Shown: in pieces, positions 29,308 to 38,343 of the stretch
How the letters are laid out: every line of letters starts with the position of its first letter
Position numbering within the stretch: the stretch's first letter is position 1
Source: Shewanella oncorhynchi
GTDB lineage: Bacteria; Pseudomonadota; Gammaproteobacteria; Enterobacterales; Shewanellaceae
DNA length: 64,000 nucleotides
Reading direction: 5' to 3'
NCBI RefSeq assembly: GCF_012584455.1
Contig: NZ_JABAEB010000001.1
Location: 1 to 64,000, forward strand
Notes under the pieces: model-generated
Seen by the model: the letters and a program-made list of their open reading frames with translations, nothing else
The model's database searches: none
What the model was told of the DNA's origin: nothing
Translations under genes and position numbers: made by a program

Positions 29308-29916
29308 TTGAATAACAAAATCGCATGGTGCGGTATTTACCTCTCAGTTTTGGTGTGGTCGGCGATAAAACCCGCAGATCCTTTCACGTGGTGGCTCGAA
29401 GCCTTGCCTGCATTGATTGCTGTACCGATTTTATTCTTTACTCGCAAACGTTTTCCACTGACACCTTTAGTGTATTTTCTCGTCTTAATACACTGCTGTG
29501 TGTTGTTTGTAGGCGCTCATTATACTTACGCTGAAGTGCCGTTATTCGACATGATTGCCGATTGGATGGGTTCAGAACGTAATAATTACGATAAAGTAGG
29601 TCATTTTGCGCAAGGTTTTATCCCAGCCATGCTCGCCCGTGAAATTATGTTGCGTAATCAAGCTGTCAAACCTGGGGCTTGGTGCGCGTTTCTTGCCACT
29701 TGTTTTGTGCTCGCTTTTTCGGCGTTTTATGAACTGATCGAATGGTGGGTTGCCGTGGCAACTGGCGAAGGGGCTGAAGCCTTTTTAGGTACTCAAGGCT
29801 ATGTATGGGATACCCAATCTGACATGTTTCTTGCCCTCATTGGTGCAATTGTCGCGTTAGCTTTACTGTCTCGTTTTCAAGATAAACAAATCGCGAGACT
29901 CAAGCAGAGGATTTAG
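29308..29916 (+). CDS. DUF2238 (YjdF-like) membrane protein
   Basis: Inner-membrane protein of 202 residues with about six predicted helices and the DUF2238 core YDKVGHFAQGFIPAMLAREI and SAFYELIEWWVAVATGEGAEAFLGTQG...WDTQSDM. The conserved acidic and His residues in these loops are typical of the family, whose function is not established. The TTG start is supported by an AGAGGAAG ribosome-binding site ten bases upstream; no ATG lies nearby in frame. Confidence 0.88.
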   Translation: MNNKIAWCGIYLSVLVWSAIKPADPFTWWLEALPALIAVPILFFTRKRFPLTPLVYFLVLIHCCVLFVGAHYTYAEVPLFDMIADWMGSERNNYDKVGHFAQGFIPAMLAREIMLRNQAVKPGAWCAFLATCFVLAFSAFYELIEWWVAVATGEGAEAFLGTQGYVWDTQSDMFLALIGAIVALALLSRFQDKQIARLKQRI

Positions 29917-30232
29917 CGGCTAAAAGTGGGTGATGCTCTCTGTTCGAGTTGTAAGACTTTCTTCTCTGAAATATATGGTGTGAGTGTGATGACATTGAGT
30001 TGTCATACTTTAGTGTTGTTATTGTGTTTTCTTTGTGTTGCAACTTTGGATTGATAACGTCATAGTTGGAAAGTATTAGGTGCTGGGCGTTGGCCAAGTA
30101 AAACGGTATTTTTGACTGTTATTCCATTTTATTGTGGTGAGTTAGTCGAACCTACTAGCATTAAACAGGGAATAGTACATTTGGGTGATGTTTTTCAATC
30201 GTTAACTAGTCAGAATTAACTAGGTTAATGGA
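29917..30232. promoter_or_regulatory. Upstream region of the csgD-like gene
   Basis: AT-rich interval without ORF or RNA gene. Immediately before the csgD-like start there are two direct copies of TTAACTAG (30202-30209 and 30216-30223), 14 bases apart start to start. They could be an operator, but the spacing is not that of a known regulator I can name. The length of the region fits a heavily regulated biofilm gene. Confidence 0.35.
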
Positions 30233-30976
30233 ATGTTGAAAAATCTAACTAAAAAGACGAGTCAAACATACCATTTTGCAATAGAGAATACTTTTCAGGG
30301 AGGAGAGTCATTGAGCACAATTAATGAATTGGTTTTTTTACACCAAATGGCCGCGCCATGTCATTTAGCGTTACTCGCTGAATCCATTGGTTTGAAAACG
30401 CGTATAGTAAAGCATGCGGCTGAACTGGATTTAGACAAGAGTCGCCGTAGTTTTTATCTGATCACCCAAAAAGGTTCAGCATTAGATAACAAAGGGATAC
30501 CTCTGTTAGCTTCGCGATTAGTGTCACATTTTCCTGTGGCGCTGTATCAAGTTGAGCGTGACTCCTTAGACCAAGAATCTGCAATGTTACTCGGCATTCG
30601 AGGTATTTTATTTGCCGATCAACGTATGGATCTGATGTTAACGGGTTTACGTAAAATGGTGGCAGAGGAACTTTGGTACGATAGAACTTTACTAAGCAAA
30701 ATGTTCCGCCGTGTTGTACAAAAGTTAGAAGGTAATAATGAAATGCCCTCTGATACTGTAGCTATGCTGCAGATGCTGACATCCCGTGAACGCACTATCA
30801 TTCAATTCGTATCGAGTGGTGCGAGAAATAAAGAAATCGCTCATAGGTTATGTATCAGCGAACATACAGTGAAGGCACATATTTCTTCTATTTTCCGCAA
30901 GACCCAGTCTCGTAATCGGGTTGAGCTTTTACGTTGGGCGCAAACCTATCAAACTCACTTTGAGCTGTGCAGTTAG
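30233..30976 (+). CDS. csgD: CsgD-like LuxR-family transcriptional regulator
   Basis: Regulator of 247 residues with an N-terminal receiver-like domain and a C-terminal LuxR-type helix-turn-helix (about 180-240: LTSRERTIIQFVSSGARNKEIA, then ISEHTVKAHISSIFRKTQSRNRVEL). The N-terminal half (LYQVERDSLDQESAMLLGIRGILFADQRMDLMLTGL region) lacks the usual receiver aspartate pattern, as in CsgD. Convergence with csgBA across two terminators makes curli control the likely role. E. coli csgD instead heads the operon csgDEFG, divergent from csgBAC. Confidence 0.85.
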   Translation: MLKNLTKKTSQTYHFAIENTFQGGESLSTINELVFLHQMAAPCHLALLAESIGLKTRIVKHAAELDLDKSRRSFYLITQKGSALDNKGIPLLASRLVSHFPVALYQVERDSLDQESAMLLGIRGILFADQRMDLMLTGLRKMVAEELWYDRTLLSKMFRRVVQKLEGNNEMPSDTVAMLQMLTSRERTIIQFVSSGARNKEIAHRLCISEHTVKAHISSIFRKTQSRNRVELLRWAQTYQTHFELCS

Positions 30977-31050
30977 TCAGTTAAAGATATTGGTCGTTAG
31001 CTTTTCGCTGTGAGTGGTTAATGTTAATGATTACTAGCATATCAACATAG

Positions 31051-31086
31051 AAAAGCGGGAATGTTTATTTAAACATTCCCGCTTTT
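31051..31086 (+). terminator. Strong bidirectional terminator between csgD and csgA
   Basis: A 16-bp perfect stem (31051-31066 and 31071-31086, core AGCGGGAATG / CATTCCCGCT) with a 4-nt loop, A run before and T run after. It can stop both csgD from one side and csgBA from the other. Confidence 0.9.
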
Positions 31087-31105
31087 TGTTTAACACCCTT
31101 TTTAT

Positions 31106-31139
31106 AAACCACCACCAAAGAGTTTAGCTGTGGTGGTTT
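31106..31139 (-). terminator. Terminator after csgA
   Basis: AAACCACCAC (31106-31115) pairs with GTGGTGGTTT (31130-31139) in a 10-bp stem with a 14-nt loop. On the minus strand a short A/T tract follows. It is the first structure after csgA. Confidence 0.75.
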
Positions 31140-31160
31140 AACAGTATTGACTAGTATTGA

Positions 31161-32666
31161 CTAGTATTGCACTACAGTGGCAACGTTCATATTGCCTGAT
31201 TGGTTCACGTTGATGCTGTTGTTAGTGCCCGCTTGAGAACCTAACACTAAGTTGTCATTACCCGTTTGAGTGATTGACAGGCTGTTATTGTCACCGCTAA
31301 CGCCAAATGAATTTGAAGCAAATGAAGTGTCGTTATCGCCGCCTACCCAGTTACCGTTACCTGATTGAGTAATTTGCGCGGTGTTTTCATCACCTTCAAT
31401 AATCAGGTCAATAACGTTAAGATCGCCACTTTGAAGTGCGCTGACATCGGCATTGTTGTTGCCAGCAACAGAAATCAATGTTTCGTTCTCAGCGCCATCT
31501 TGCTCAACATCAACTTCGTTATCGCTACCCACGGCATCTACATAAGCAAAGTTCTCATCGCCTTCTTGGCTAACTTCAATACTGTTATCTTCACCATCAG
31601 CGAAGGCAATGATTTCGTTGTTATCGCCTTTAGAGGATAAATCGAAGTCATTATCTGTACCGTATGCACCAAAGGTTGCGAAGTTCGCATCGCCTTTTTG
31701 TTTCAAGTCAACGTCGTTGCTATCGCCCCATACTTGGAACTCTGCACCGTTGACATCGCCTTTTTGAGTGATAGTAATATCGTTATCATCACCTTGGATA
31801 TCGGCCACTAAAGTATCACCGATAGTGTTGCCGCTGCCATTTTGGGTAATATCGACACTGTTGTCATCACCCGTAGTCATAGCAAGATAAGCCGTGTTGC
31901 CGGTACCTTTTTGATCCATTGAAATATCGTTTTTGCTGCCCGCCAGTGCGTAAACGAAGCCTACATGGTTATCACCCTTTTGGACCATGTCTACTTTGTT
32001 GTTGTCGCCTGCAATACCCTTAGCCGCGCCAAAGTTGTTGTTACCCGCTTGATTAACAGAAACGTCGTTGTTGTTACCCACGTTAGCGGTTAAGTCGAGA
32101 GCGATTAAACCCGCTTGGTTGTTGTCACCGATTTGTGTGATTTTACCGTCGTTGTTGCTGCCTTCAACGCGAAAAACTGCAAAGTTAGCATCGCCTTCTT
32201 GCTCAACAAACACGCTGTTTTCAGCGCCAGTGATTTCAACTTGGCTTTCGTTGACTTCGCCTAATTGGTTAACGAATACAGTGTTATCGTTGCCAGTAAC
32301 ATCGCTACTGCTTTGGTTAAAGAAACCATCTTGCGACACATTTACATTGTTGTTGTCACCTACAACATTTGCACTTGCCACATGCCAGTCAACTTGTTGC
32401 GTTATTTGGACCTTGTTATCATCACCCGTTGAATTAATAGCCGCTTCATGCCACACACCGTCTTGGATGACGGTTGCGGTTTGATCTGTACCTGTTTGCA
32501 CAACCGCAGCAGCGTTAAGGCCACCCGTTTGTGAGACTAAAGTGTCTTGGGCTTGGCCTGACTGTACTACGCTAATTTCGCTCACTGTACTGGCAGCAAA
32601 AGCTTGACCGCTTAAACCTGTTGCAATGGCCAAAGCAATAAGTGATTTTTTAGCTTGTGATTTCAT
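31161..32666 (-). CDS. csgA: Very long curlin subunit (CsgA-like, about 18 repeats)
   Basis: Secreted amyloid fibre subunit of 501 residues. A signal peptide (about 1-24, ending SGQAFA) is followed by an array of curlin repeats, mostly 22-23 residues long, of the form G-x-x-N-x-(x)-x-(x)-x-Q-x-G-x-x-N. I count about 18 clear units from residue 70 to the end, plus degenerate ones before. Three units are longer (26-33 residues). E. coli CsgA has five repeats in 151 residues. The array is strongly acidic (many D and E). It follows csgB with 14 bases between, in a csgBA operon. A stop-proximal sequence TATTGACTAG is duplicated just after the gene. Confidence 0.85.
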   Translation of the reverse strand: MKSQAKKSLIALAIATGLSGQAFAASTVSEISVVQSGQAQDTLVSQTGGLNAAAVVQTGTDQTATVIQDGVWHEAAINSTGDDNKVQITQQVDWHVASANVVGDNNNVNVSQDGFFNQSSSDVTGNDNTVFVNQLGEVNESQVEITGAENSVFVEQEGDANFAVFRVEGSNNDGKITQIGDNNQAGLIALDLTANVGNNNDVSVNQAGNNNFGAAKGIAGDNNKVDMVQKGDNHVGFVYALAGSKNDISMDQKGTGNTAYLAMTTGDDNSVDITQNGSGNTIGDTLVADIQGDDNDITITQKGDVNGAEFQVWGDSNDVDLKQKGDANFATFGAYGTDNDFDLSSKGDNNEIIAFADGEDNSIEVSQEGDENFAYVDAVGSDNEVDVEQDGAENETLISVAGNNNADVSALQSGDLNVIDLIIEGDENTAQITQSGNGNWVGGDNDTSFASNSFGVSGDNNSLSITQTGNDNLVLGSQAGTNNSINVNQSGNMNVATVVQY

Positions 32667-32680
32667 GTGACGCTCCCTGT

Positions 32681-33100
32681 TTAATATTGAGTTATTGAGA
32701 TTGCAGCACCGTCCGCAATCTGTTGAATCGAAAAGTTGCCGCTTCCTAGTTGGTTCAGTTGCACGAGATTGTCATTGCCAATTTGTGTCACTGAAGCCGT
32801 ATTTTGACTGCCGACTTGCAGTAGTTGGACTTCATTGTTTGAACCAATCTGTGTGATTAGCGCATCGTTATCATTGCCCACTTGTGTTACATCGGCCTTG
32901 TTATCGCTGCCTGACTGGAACAGTAATCCTTGGTTGGCAGTGCCTTGTTGAACCAGCTCGATAAGGTTATCGCGACCGGAACGTTCCAGTAATGCCTGAA
33001 GGGTTACGGGTAACTCGTTGACATTCAGCTCTTGTGCTGAAGTCATACAACTACAGAGCAAGATCAGCGGCACCAAAAAGCGTATAGAGGTATTTGGCAC
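32681..33100 (-). CDS. csgB: Curli nucleator CsgB
   Basis: Minor curlin subunit of 139 residues that nucleates fibre assembly on the outer membrane. An N-terminal signal peptide (about 1-22) precedes about four to five curlin repeats of the form (N)xADVTQVGNDNDALITQIGSNN. Length and repeat number fit CsgB. The start codon is GTG, with AAGGAG seven bases upstream. csgA begins 14 bases after its end. csgE, csgF and csgG, needed for secretion, are not in the window. Confidence 0.85.
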   Translation of the reverse strand: MPNTSIRFLVPLILLCSCMTSAQELNVNELPVTLQALLERSGRDNLIELVQQGTANQGLLFQSGSDNKADVTQVGNDNDALITQIGSNNEVQLLQVGSQNTASVTQIGNDNLVQLNQLGSGNFSIQQIADGAAISITQY

Positions 33101-33653
33101 GGGTGACTCCTTGCATCAAATATCTTGGGCTGCTTAAAGCAACTTGCATCCCAAATTCAGACCTGAAGATACGAGTCCCGTTAATATGTCGCAATTGGCC
33201 AAACGGGTATTTATTCTAGAAAGGATTAACGGAAGGTAAATGATGGCTGTATTAATATCGTATTGATTAAATAGATTTTATATGTTTATTGACGTGTTTT
33301 TATTTAAGGGGTCTAGTCTAGTTGTCCTAGTAGTTAAGTCGTATTTGTTGTGAAGAGAGTATTTAATTTTTAAACAATGCAATAACAAGTGAAGGGAAAT
33401 ACATCGACTATCGCGTTCGCATTTTCTTGATAAAAAAGCACGCGTTTGTGCCAGCGAGAAACTGCTGAGGAGTTTAATTAACTGTAGCAACCTATGTCAT
33501 TTACCCTGTTTGTAACAACAGGCTTCTTGTCCTTGCAGTAATGAATCCTAGGTTAAACAAAGGGACATTGCTGTGAGCGGAAGATTAACCATTATTATGA
33601 TTAAATTCCTTAATGAGGTCGAGAGAAGATTAATACTACTGTTTTATGCGAGA
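33101..33653. promoter_or_regulatory. Upstream region of csgBA, no gene seen
   Basis: About 550 AT-rich bases between csgB and the DUF4124 gene, both transcribed leftward. It must hold the csgBA promoter and the end of the DUF4124 transcript. I could not identify a convincing CsgD box, terminator or ORF. A long regulatory region is usual for curli operons. Confidence 0.4.
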
Positions 33654-34181
33654 TCAGTGCTTTTCTGGTTTTTTTAACTCTTCATGGAATGCTTCGGTAC
33701 TGATTTGGCTTTTACGGTCTTCCAGTTGTTGCATCGCACTGTTATTACTCACAGTTAACGCATTGAAGCGAGTATTGATATCGTCCATTTCGTTAATGTA
33801 TTCAGGATCGGTTTTCTCTTTATTTTGCCAATAACGCTTACGTTCTAATTTCTGCAATTCACTGGCGCGCAGAATTTCAAAATAGCTATTTTCCTGCTTA
33901 AGACGATATATCTCGCCGTCGAGTAACTGCAACAATTTTTCTTTAGAAATGGTTCGGCTATTCAGTAGAGTGTGTAAAGGATCGACAGGAATGTCCCTTT
34001 TATCAGAGTCTACTTCAGTCGTTATCCCTAACTGGTATTCGATTTTATGTTGGCTAAATTCCTGCGGACAAGCGGTTTGGCTAAAGACAATTTTGTCATC
34101 TTTACGGCATTTATAAATAGTATTTGCCTGTATTGCAGTGGGCAAAATAACACAAATTAGGGTGAGTATCAGTCTTGCCAT
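33654..34181 (-). CDS. DUF4124-domain exported protein
   Basis: Exported protein of 175 residues. After a signal peptide (about 1-19, IQA-N) comes the short DUF4124 domain (IYKCRKDDKIVFSQTACP, with two Cys in the typical spacing), then a charged, helical C-terminal region (about 90-165) with coiled-coil character. DUF4124 proteins are common periplasmic proteins of unknown function. It lies upstream of csgBA on the same strand but 550 bases away, so an operon is unlikely. Confidence 0.75.
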   Translation of the reverse strand: MARLILTLICVILPTAIQANTIYKCRKDDKIVFSQTACPQEFSQHKIEYQLGITTEVDSDKRDIPVDPLHTLLNSRTISKEKLLQLLDGEIYRLKQENSYFEILRASELQKLERKRYWQNKEKTDPEYINEMDDINTRFNALTVSNNSAMQQLEDRKSQISTEAFHEELKKPEKH

Positions 34182-34519
34182 GAGGCCACAAATCCTTTGT
34201 ACACTTGCATAGCTATTATGATTTAATTGTTTGATTAAGCATGATAAATAATGATTATGACGTTTACATTATTATGCCTTTATAACCGTTTTTATTAGGC
34301 TTAACCGGCTGTTAAGCCCAATAAATTAAAGGATTAGCCATGCATCATTAGAAGGTCAAATTCACTCGTCAATGTCTGCCGCTAATCATTTACCTTAAAT
34401 TAACATCTGCATCATACTATGGCGTAAATTTAGGGATAAAACCAGTTTTTTGACGCTTCAAATTTTTGGCGCTGAGATTGATTCTAAAGAAGAAAATCGC
34501 TTCTGGTCGATCATTAGGT
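34182..34519. other. Intergenic region, nothing recognised
   Basis: AT-rich interval of about 340 bases between the DUF4124 gene and the end of panC. It presumably contains the promoter of the DUF4124 gene. I see no ORF or RNA gene. Confidence 0.4.
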
Positions 34520-34552
34520 AAATAAAAAGGAGCGACTGCTCCTTTTTATTTA
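34520..34552 (-). terminator. Terminator of the panC end of the operon
   Basis: A 14-bp perfect stem (core AAAAAGGAGC / GCTCCTTTTT) with a GACT loop, flanked by T residues on the minus strand, 19 bases after the panC stop codon. Confidence 0.88.
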
Positions 34553-34570
34553 TTGATAACGCTTAAGAGA

Positions 34571-35416
34571 TTAGCGATCGAACCTTAAGTTATCGATAAG
34601 TCGCGCTTTACCTATATAGGCGGCGGCCAAAATGACTAAGGTTTGGTCTTGGCTCTGCGCTTTTTCAAGCGTGTGAGCATGACGAATTTCCAGATAATCC
34701 GGCGTAAAGCCCGCCGCCATTAAACTGATTTTCGCTTGCTCGGTGACAGCATCAACACTCTGACCTTGTTTGATCCCTGCAGCCATAGCATCTATTGCCT
34801 GTTTTAACGCTGGTGCCGCGGCTTTTTCTGCGGCAGTGAGATAACCATTGCGCGAACTCATGGCTAAACCTGAGTCCTCACGTATGGTATCAACACCGAT
34901 AATCTCAATCGGTAATGACAAGTCTTCAACCATAGTTTCAATGACTAATAGCTGTTGATAGTCTTTATTGCCAAAGAGTGCCACATCGGGCTGTACTATG
35001 TTGAATAGTTTACAGACGATTGTCGCAACGCCACGAAAATGCCCCGGACGGCTAGCGCCGCAGAGCAGATCTGAAATACCTGGCACTTCAACATAGGTTT
35101 GTTGCGCTAAGCCCTTGGGATACATCACGGCTGGCGTTGGGGTAAACAGCAACTCAGCGCCAGCGGCGGTGAGGGCTTCGCTGTCGGCGGCGAGTGTGCG
35201 TGGGTAGGCATCGAGATCTTCGTTCTGACCAAATTGCATTGGATTGACGAAAATCGATACCACCACATGATCACAACGTTTAGCCGCTTCTTTCACTAAG
35301 GTGATGTGTCCCCGATGGAGATTGCCCATGGTCGGCACGAAGGCGACAGTTTCGCCCTTGGCACGCCATGCACGCACTTGAGTGCGAATATCATCAATAT
35401 GGGCGCTAGTGATCAT
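34571..35416 (-). CDS. panC: Pantothenate synthetase
   Basis: Condenses pantoate with beta-alanine using ATP, the last step of pantothenate synthesis. The 281-residue protein has the nucleotide-binding signature [14 protein letters not shown], the [22 protein letters not shown] segment, GKDYQQ-like [12 protein letters not shown] and the KMSKS-like SSRNGYL. It follows panB by 24 bases, the classical panBC pair. Confidence 0.97.
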   Translation of the reverse strand: MITSAHIDDIRTQVRAWRAKGETVAFVPTMGNLHRGHITLVKEAAKRCDHVVVSIFVNPMQFGQNEDLDAYPRTLAADSEALTAAGAELLFTPTPAVMYPKGLAQQTYVEVPGISDLLCGASRPGHFRGVATIVCKLFNIVQPDVALFGNKDYQQLLVIETMVEDLSLPIEIIGVDTIREDSGLAMSSRNGYLTAAEKAAAPALKQAIDAMAAGIKQGQSVDAVTEQAKISLMAAGFTPDYLEIRHAHTLEKAQSQDQTLVILAAAYIGKARLIDNLRFDR

Positions 35417-35440
35417 TGAGCCTTACCTTGCATAAATCTG

Positions 35441-36238
35441 TTATTTGTTAAAAGTGTGTTCTTCGCCAGGAAAGGTTCCTTGGGCAACTTCGTCGATATA
35501 AGCACGTACCGCAGAACGAATTTCACCGGTTTGTTTTAGGTAGTTTTTCGAGAAACGTGGAATGTAACCACTTGAAATACCTAACACATCATGCATCACC
35601 AATATTTGGCCGTCGGTCGATGCGCCTGCGCCAATCCCAATGACAGGAATCGTTAAGGCTTGAGTGATCGCCGCTGCGAGTGGTGCCGGAATGCATTCCA
35701 CTACGAGTAGTTGAGCCCCTGCGGCTTCTAAAGCCTTAGCTTCGTCGAGGATGCGCTGGGCATTTTCGGCATCGCGGCCTTGCACTTTAAAACCACCAAA
35801 CACATGAACCGACTGAGGCGTTAAGCCTAAGTGGGCACATACAGGAATACCGCGTTCGGTGAGCTTAGTGACGGTTTCGAGTAACCAGTGGCCGCCTTCG
35901 ACTTTGACCATGTTCGCGCCAGCTTGCATTAACTCAGTGGCGTTGACCATGGCTTGTTCTGGCGTGGCGTAACTCATAAAGGGCATATCGGCGATCAGCA
36001 GCGCACGTTCGATACCGCGACGAACACAGCGAGTATGGTAAGCGATTTCTGCTGTAGTGACGGGCAGGGTATCGTCATGGCCTTGGAGAACCATTCCCAA
36101 AGAATCGCCGACCAGCAGCACATCGACACCTTCGCTATCGAACGCGCTGGCAAAACTGGCATCATAGGCTGTCAGTGCCGTGAATTTTCTACCTTCCTGT
36201 TTGTATTTCAACAGGGTTGAGCTAGTAATTTTAGACAT
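35441..36238 (-). CDS. panB: 3-methyl-2-oxobutanoate hydroxymethyltransferase
   Basis: Transfers a hydroxymethyl group from methylene-tetrahydrofolate to alpha-ketoisovalerate to make ketopantoate. The 265-residue protein has the [11 protein letters not shown] start, [34 protein letters not shown] and [18 protein letters not shown] signatures. I start at the ATG 36238; a TTG five codons upstream would add only KIIH. It is followed by panC and preceded by folK with 57 bases between. Confidence 0.96.
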   Translation of the reverse strand: MSKITSSTLLKYKQEGRKFTALTAYDASFASAFDSEGVDVLLVGDSLGMVLQGHDDTLPVTTAEIAYHTRCVRRGIERALLIADMPFMSYATPEQAMVNATELMQAGANMVKVEGGHWLLETVTKLTERGIPVCAHLGLTPQSVHVFGGFKVQGRDAENAQRILDEAKALEAAGAQLLVVECIPAPLAAAITQALTIPVIGIGAGASTDGQILVMHDVLGISSGYIPRFSKNYLKQTGEIRSAVRAYIDEVAQGTFPGEEHTFNK

Positions 36239-36294
36239 ATGGATGATCTTCAAACCAAATAGAAGTGGTGTTATAAGCTAACTGAGGACGGACT

Positions 36295-36783
36295 TCAATG
36301 ATCAATGCCCAGTTGTTGTAACTCGGCCAACATTTTTGTATCGATAAGACTGTCGATGGCAGTGTTGCAAGGCAGAATCAGATCCGGTGCAATTGCGGCT
36401 AAAGGCACGAGCACAAAGCTGCGCGTTTTCATGCCGTAGTGGGGCACTTTGAGTCTAGGAATGTCAATGTTCTCATTACCATACAAGAGTAAATCGAGAT
36501 CTAAGGTTCTCGGCCCCCAACGCTCTAGGCGGACTCGTCCTTGCGTGTTTTCAATATGCTGCAGTGCATCGAGTAAGGCTAATGGCATGAGATCAGTATC
36601 GAAACTCGCCACCGCGTTAATATAATCGGGTTGCACGACATCGCCCATGGGCGTCGAATGGTAATAGGGAGAAACGACGAGACTATTGCCTAAGGCTAAG
36701 GCGGACAATGCCATCACGGCATTGTCCAATTGCGCCTTGGGATCTTCAAGATTTGCGCCTAATGCGACGTAGACGCGGGGCAT
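36295..36783 (-). CDS. folK: 2-amino-4-hydroxy-6-hydroxymethyldihydropteridine pyrophosphokinase
   Basis: HPPK of folate biosynthesis, 162 residues. Signatures: YVALGANLEDP, and RWGPRTLDLDLLLYGNENI with the acidic metal ligands DLDLD, followed by LKVPHYGMKTRSFVLVPLAAI. Its ATG shares one base with the stop codon of pcnB, so the pair is translationally coupled, as in E. coli. Confidence 0.96.
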   Translation of the reverse strand: MPRVYVALGANLEDPKAQLDNAVMALSALALGNSLVVSPYYHSTPMGDVVQPDYINAVASFDTDLMPLALLDALQHIENTQGRVRLERWGPRTLDLDLLLYGNENIDIPRLKVPHYGMKTRSFVLVPLAAIAPDLILPCNTAIDSLIDTKMLAELQQLGIDH

Positions 36784-38264
36784 TATTCAGCCGTTTTAAC
36801 TTTAGGTGTGCCACTCGCTTTAGGTGCGCTCGTCGGCGCTGAACCATCGGCATTCGGTGCACGAGGACGGCGACGACGTTGGGTGGCATTACGGTTGCGG
36901 TTTGGCGATTTACTGCCGCTACGTGCTATAGCTAAACGTTCTGTTTCATCGGCTTCGACAAATTGTTGCCACCAAGCGGCACTTTTAGCGACATTACCCG
37001 CTTCGACTTCGCCCCTGAGTAAGAGTAAATCGTATGCGGCTCTAAACTTAGGATGCTCCATCAGTTTAAAGGCGCGGGTGCCTTGGCTACGATCAAAGCG
37101 TAACTGCAACTGCCAAATGTCTTTTGCCGGCGTACTAAAACGGCGCGGAATACTAATGGTTTGGCATTGCTGCTCCATCACATCGCCCATGGCGGCAAAG
37201 AAGGCATCGTATAACGTCAGGCCACTTTCAACCGCGATATCTTCGGCGCGTTGACGCAGTGGATACCAGAGAAGCGCAGCATAGAAGAATGAAGGTGTGA
37301 CCGGCTTATCTTCGTTAACTCTTTGATCTGTGCTCTTCATGATGGCTTGCACCATTTTCATGGTCGTACCTTTAGGATCATCTTTCAGCAGTGCTGCCAC
37401 TTGCGGAAACAGCGGTACGAATAGCTTGTATTCTTGCATCAGTTCGAAGTTGGCTAAGGCTTTACCTGCAAAGAAGAGTTTTAACACTTCTTCGTACATA
37501 CGCGCTGCCGGAATATCTTTGAGCAGCGGCGCTAATTGTTTAATCGGCGCGGCTGTCACGGTTTCGATACCCATGTTGAGTTTAGTGGCGAAACGCACTG
37601 CCCTTAACATACGCACCGGATCTTCACGGTAACGGGTTTCTGGATCGCCAATGAGTCTCAGTGTGCCCGCTTTGAGATCGGCCATACCGCCGCCATAGCT
37701 GCGAATCGAGTAATCGCTGATATCGTAATAGAGGGCATTGACGGTAAAGTCGCGGCGCTCGGCATCTTCATCGATTTCGCCATAGACGTTATCGCGCAGC
37801 AAACGCCCTTCGGCATTGGCTTTAGAGACTTTCTCATTACTCTCGCCGTGGTGACCACGGAAGGTTGCGACTTCAATCACATCGCGGCCGAAAACAATGT
37901 GCGCTAAGCGGAAACGGCGACCGACAACACGGCAATTACGGAATAATTTTTTGATTTCTTCCGGTGTTGCATTGGTCACTATGTCGAAATCTTTCGGTTC
38001 AATCCCTAAGAGTAAATCGCGTACACCGCCGCCGACTAAATAGGCTTTAAAGCCAGATTTATTCAGTCTGTATAATACCTTAAGGGCATTCTCGCTGATT
38101 TGTTTGCGCGAGATGGTATGGGCATCTCTTGGTACTAACTCTAAACTCAAAGCACCGGAACTTTGTTCAGGTGTTGTTGGTTCAATCTGAGCTGGAGTCG
38201 GAGCGGTCGTTTTAGGCGCGTCTTCAAATAGCTGTTTGCAGAATTGGCTGATACGGCGAAAAAT
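36783..38264 (-). CDS. pcnB: Poly(A) polymerase I, probable AUU start
   Basis: Adds 3' poly(A) tails to RNA, promoting decay. The nucleotidyltransferase domain has LVGGGVRDLLLG and the catalytic PKDFDIVTNA; then RNCRVVGRRFRLAHI, the RRDFTVNALYYD and REDPVRMLRAVRFA motifs, and a basic C-terminal tail. In E. coli pcnB starts at AUU. Here the residue matching E. coli Met1 is encoded by ATT (38262-38264), which begins IFRRISQFCK against E. coli MFTRVANFCR, and is preceded by GAGGTG five bases upstream. No ATG lies near it in frame; the next start upstream is 20 codons away with no good ribosome-binding site. I therefore start at ATT. A start at 38324 is the alternative. Confidence 0.85.
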   Translation of the reverse strand: MFRRISQFCKQLFEDAPKTTAPTPAQIEPTTPEQSSGALSLELVPRDAHTISRKQISENALKVLYRLNKSGFKAYLVGGGVRDLLLGIEPKDFDIVTNATPEEIKKLFRNCRVVGRRFRLAHIVFGRDVIEVATFRGHHGESNEKVSKANAEGRLLRDNVYGEIDEDAERRDFTVNALYYDISDYSIRSYGGGMADLKAGTLRLIGDPETRYREDPVRMLRAVRFATKLNMGIETVTAAPIKQLAPLLKDIPAARMYEEVLKLFFAGKALANFELMQEYKLFVPLFPQVAALLKDDPKGTTMKMVQAIMKSTDQRVNEDKPVTPSFFYAALLWYPLRQRAEDIAVESGLTLYDAFFAAMGDVMEQQCQTISIPRRFSTPAKDIWQLQLRFDRSQGTRAFKLMEHPKFRAAYDLLLLRGEVEAGNVAKSAAWWQQFVEADETERLAIARSGSKSPNRNRNATQRRRRPRAPNADGSAPTSAPKASGTPKVKTAE

Positions 38265-38343
38265 GGGACACCTCGAAATATGATCTGTTATTTGATTAAA
38301 AATCTGGCGGCTATCATATACCAAATGCGGCCTAATGAGTATA

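Noticed and set aside
33110-33300. CsgD-binding box upstream of csgBA
   Set aside because: AT-rich fragments such as GGGTATTTATT were considered but do not match a known CsgD site well enough to report.
36238-36253. Upstream TTG start for panB
   Set aside because: It adds only five codons with no ribosome-binding site; the ATG at 36238 matches the family start.
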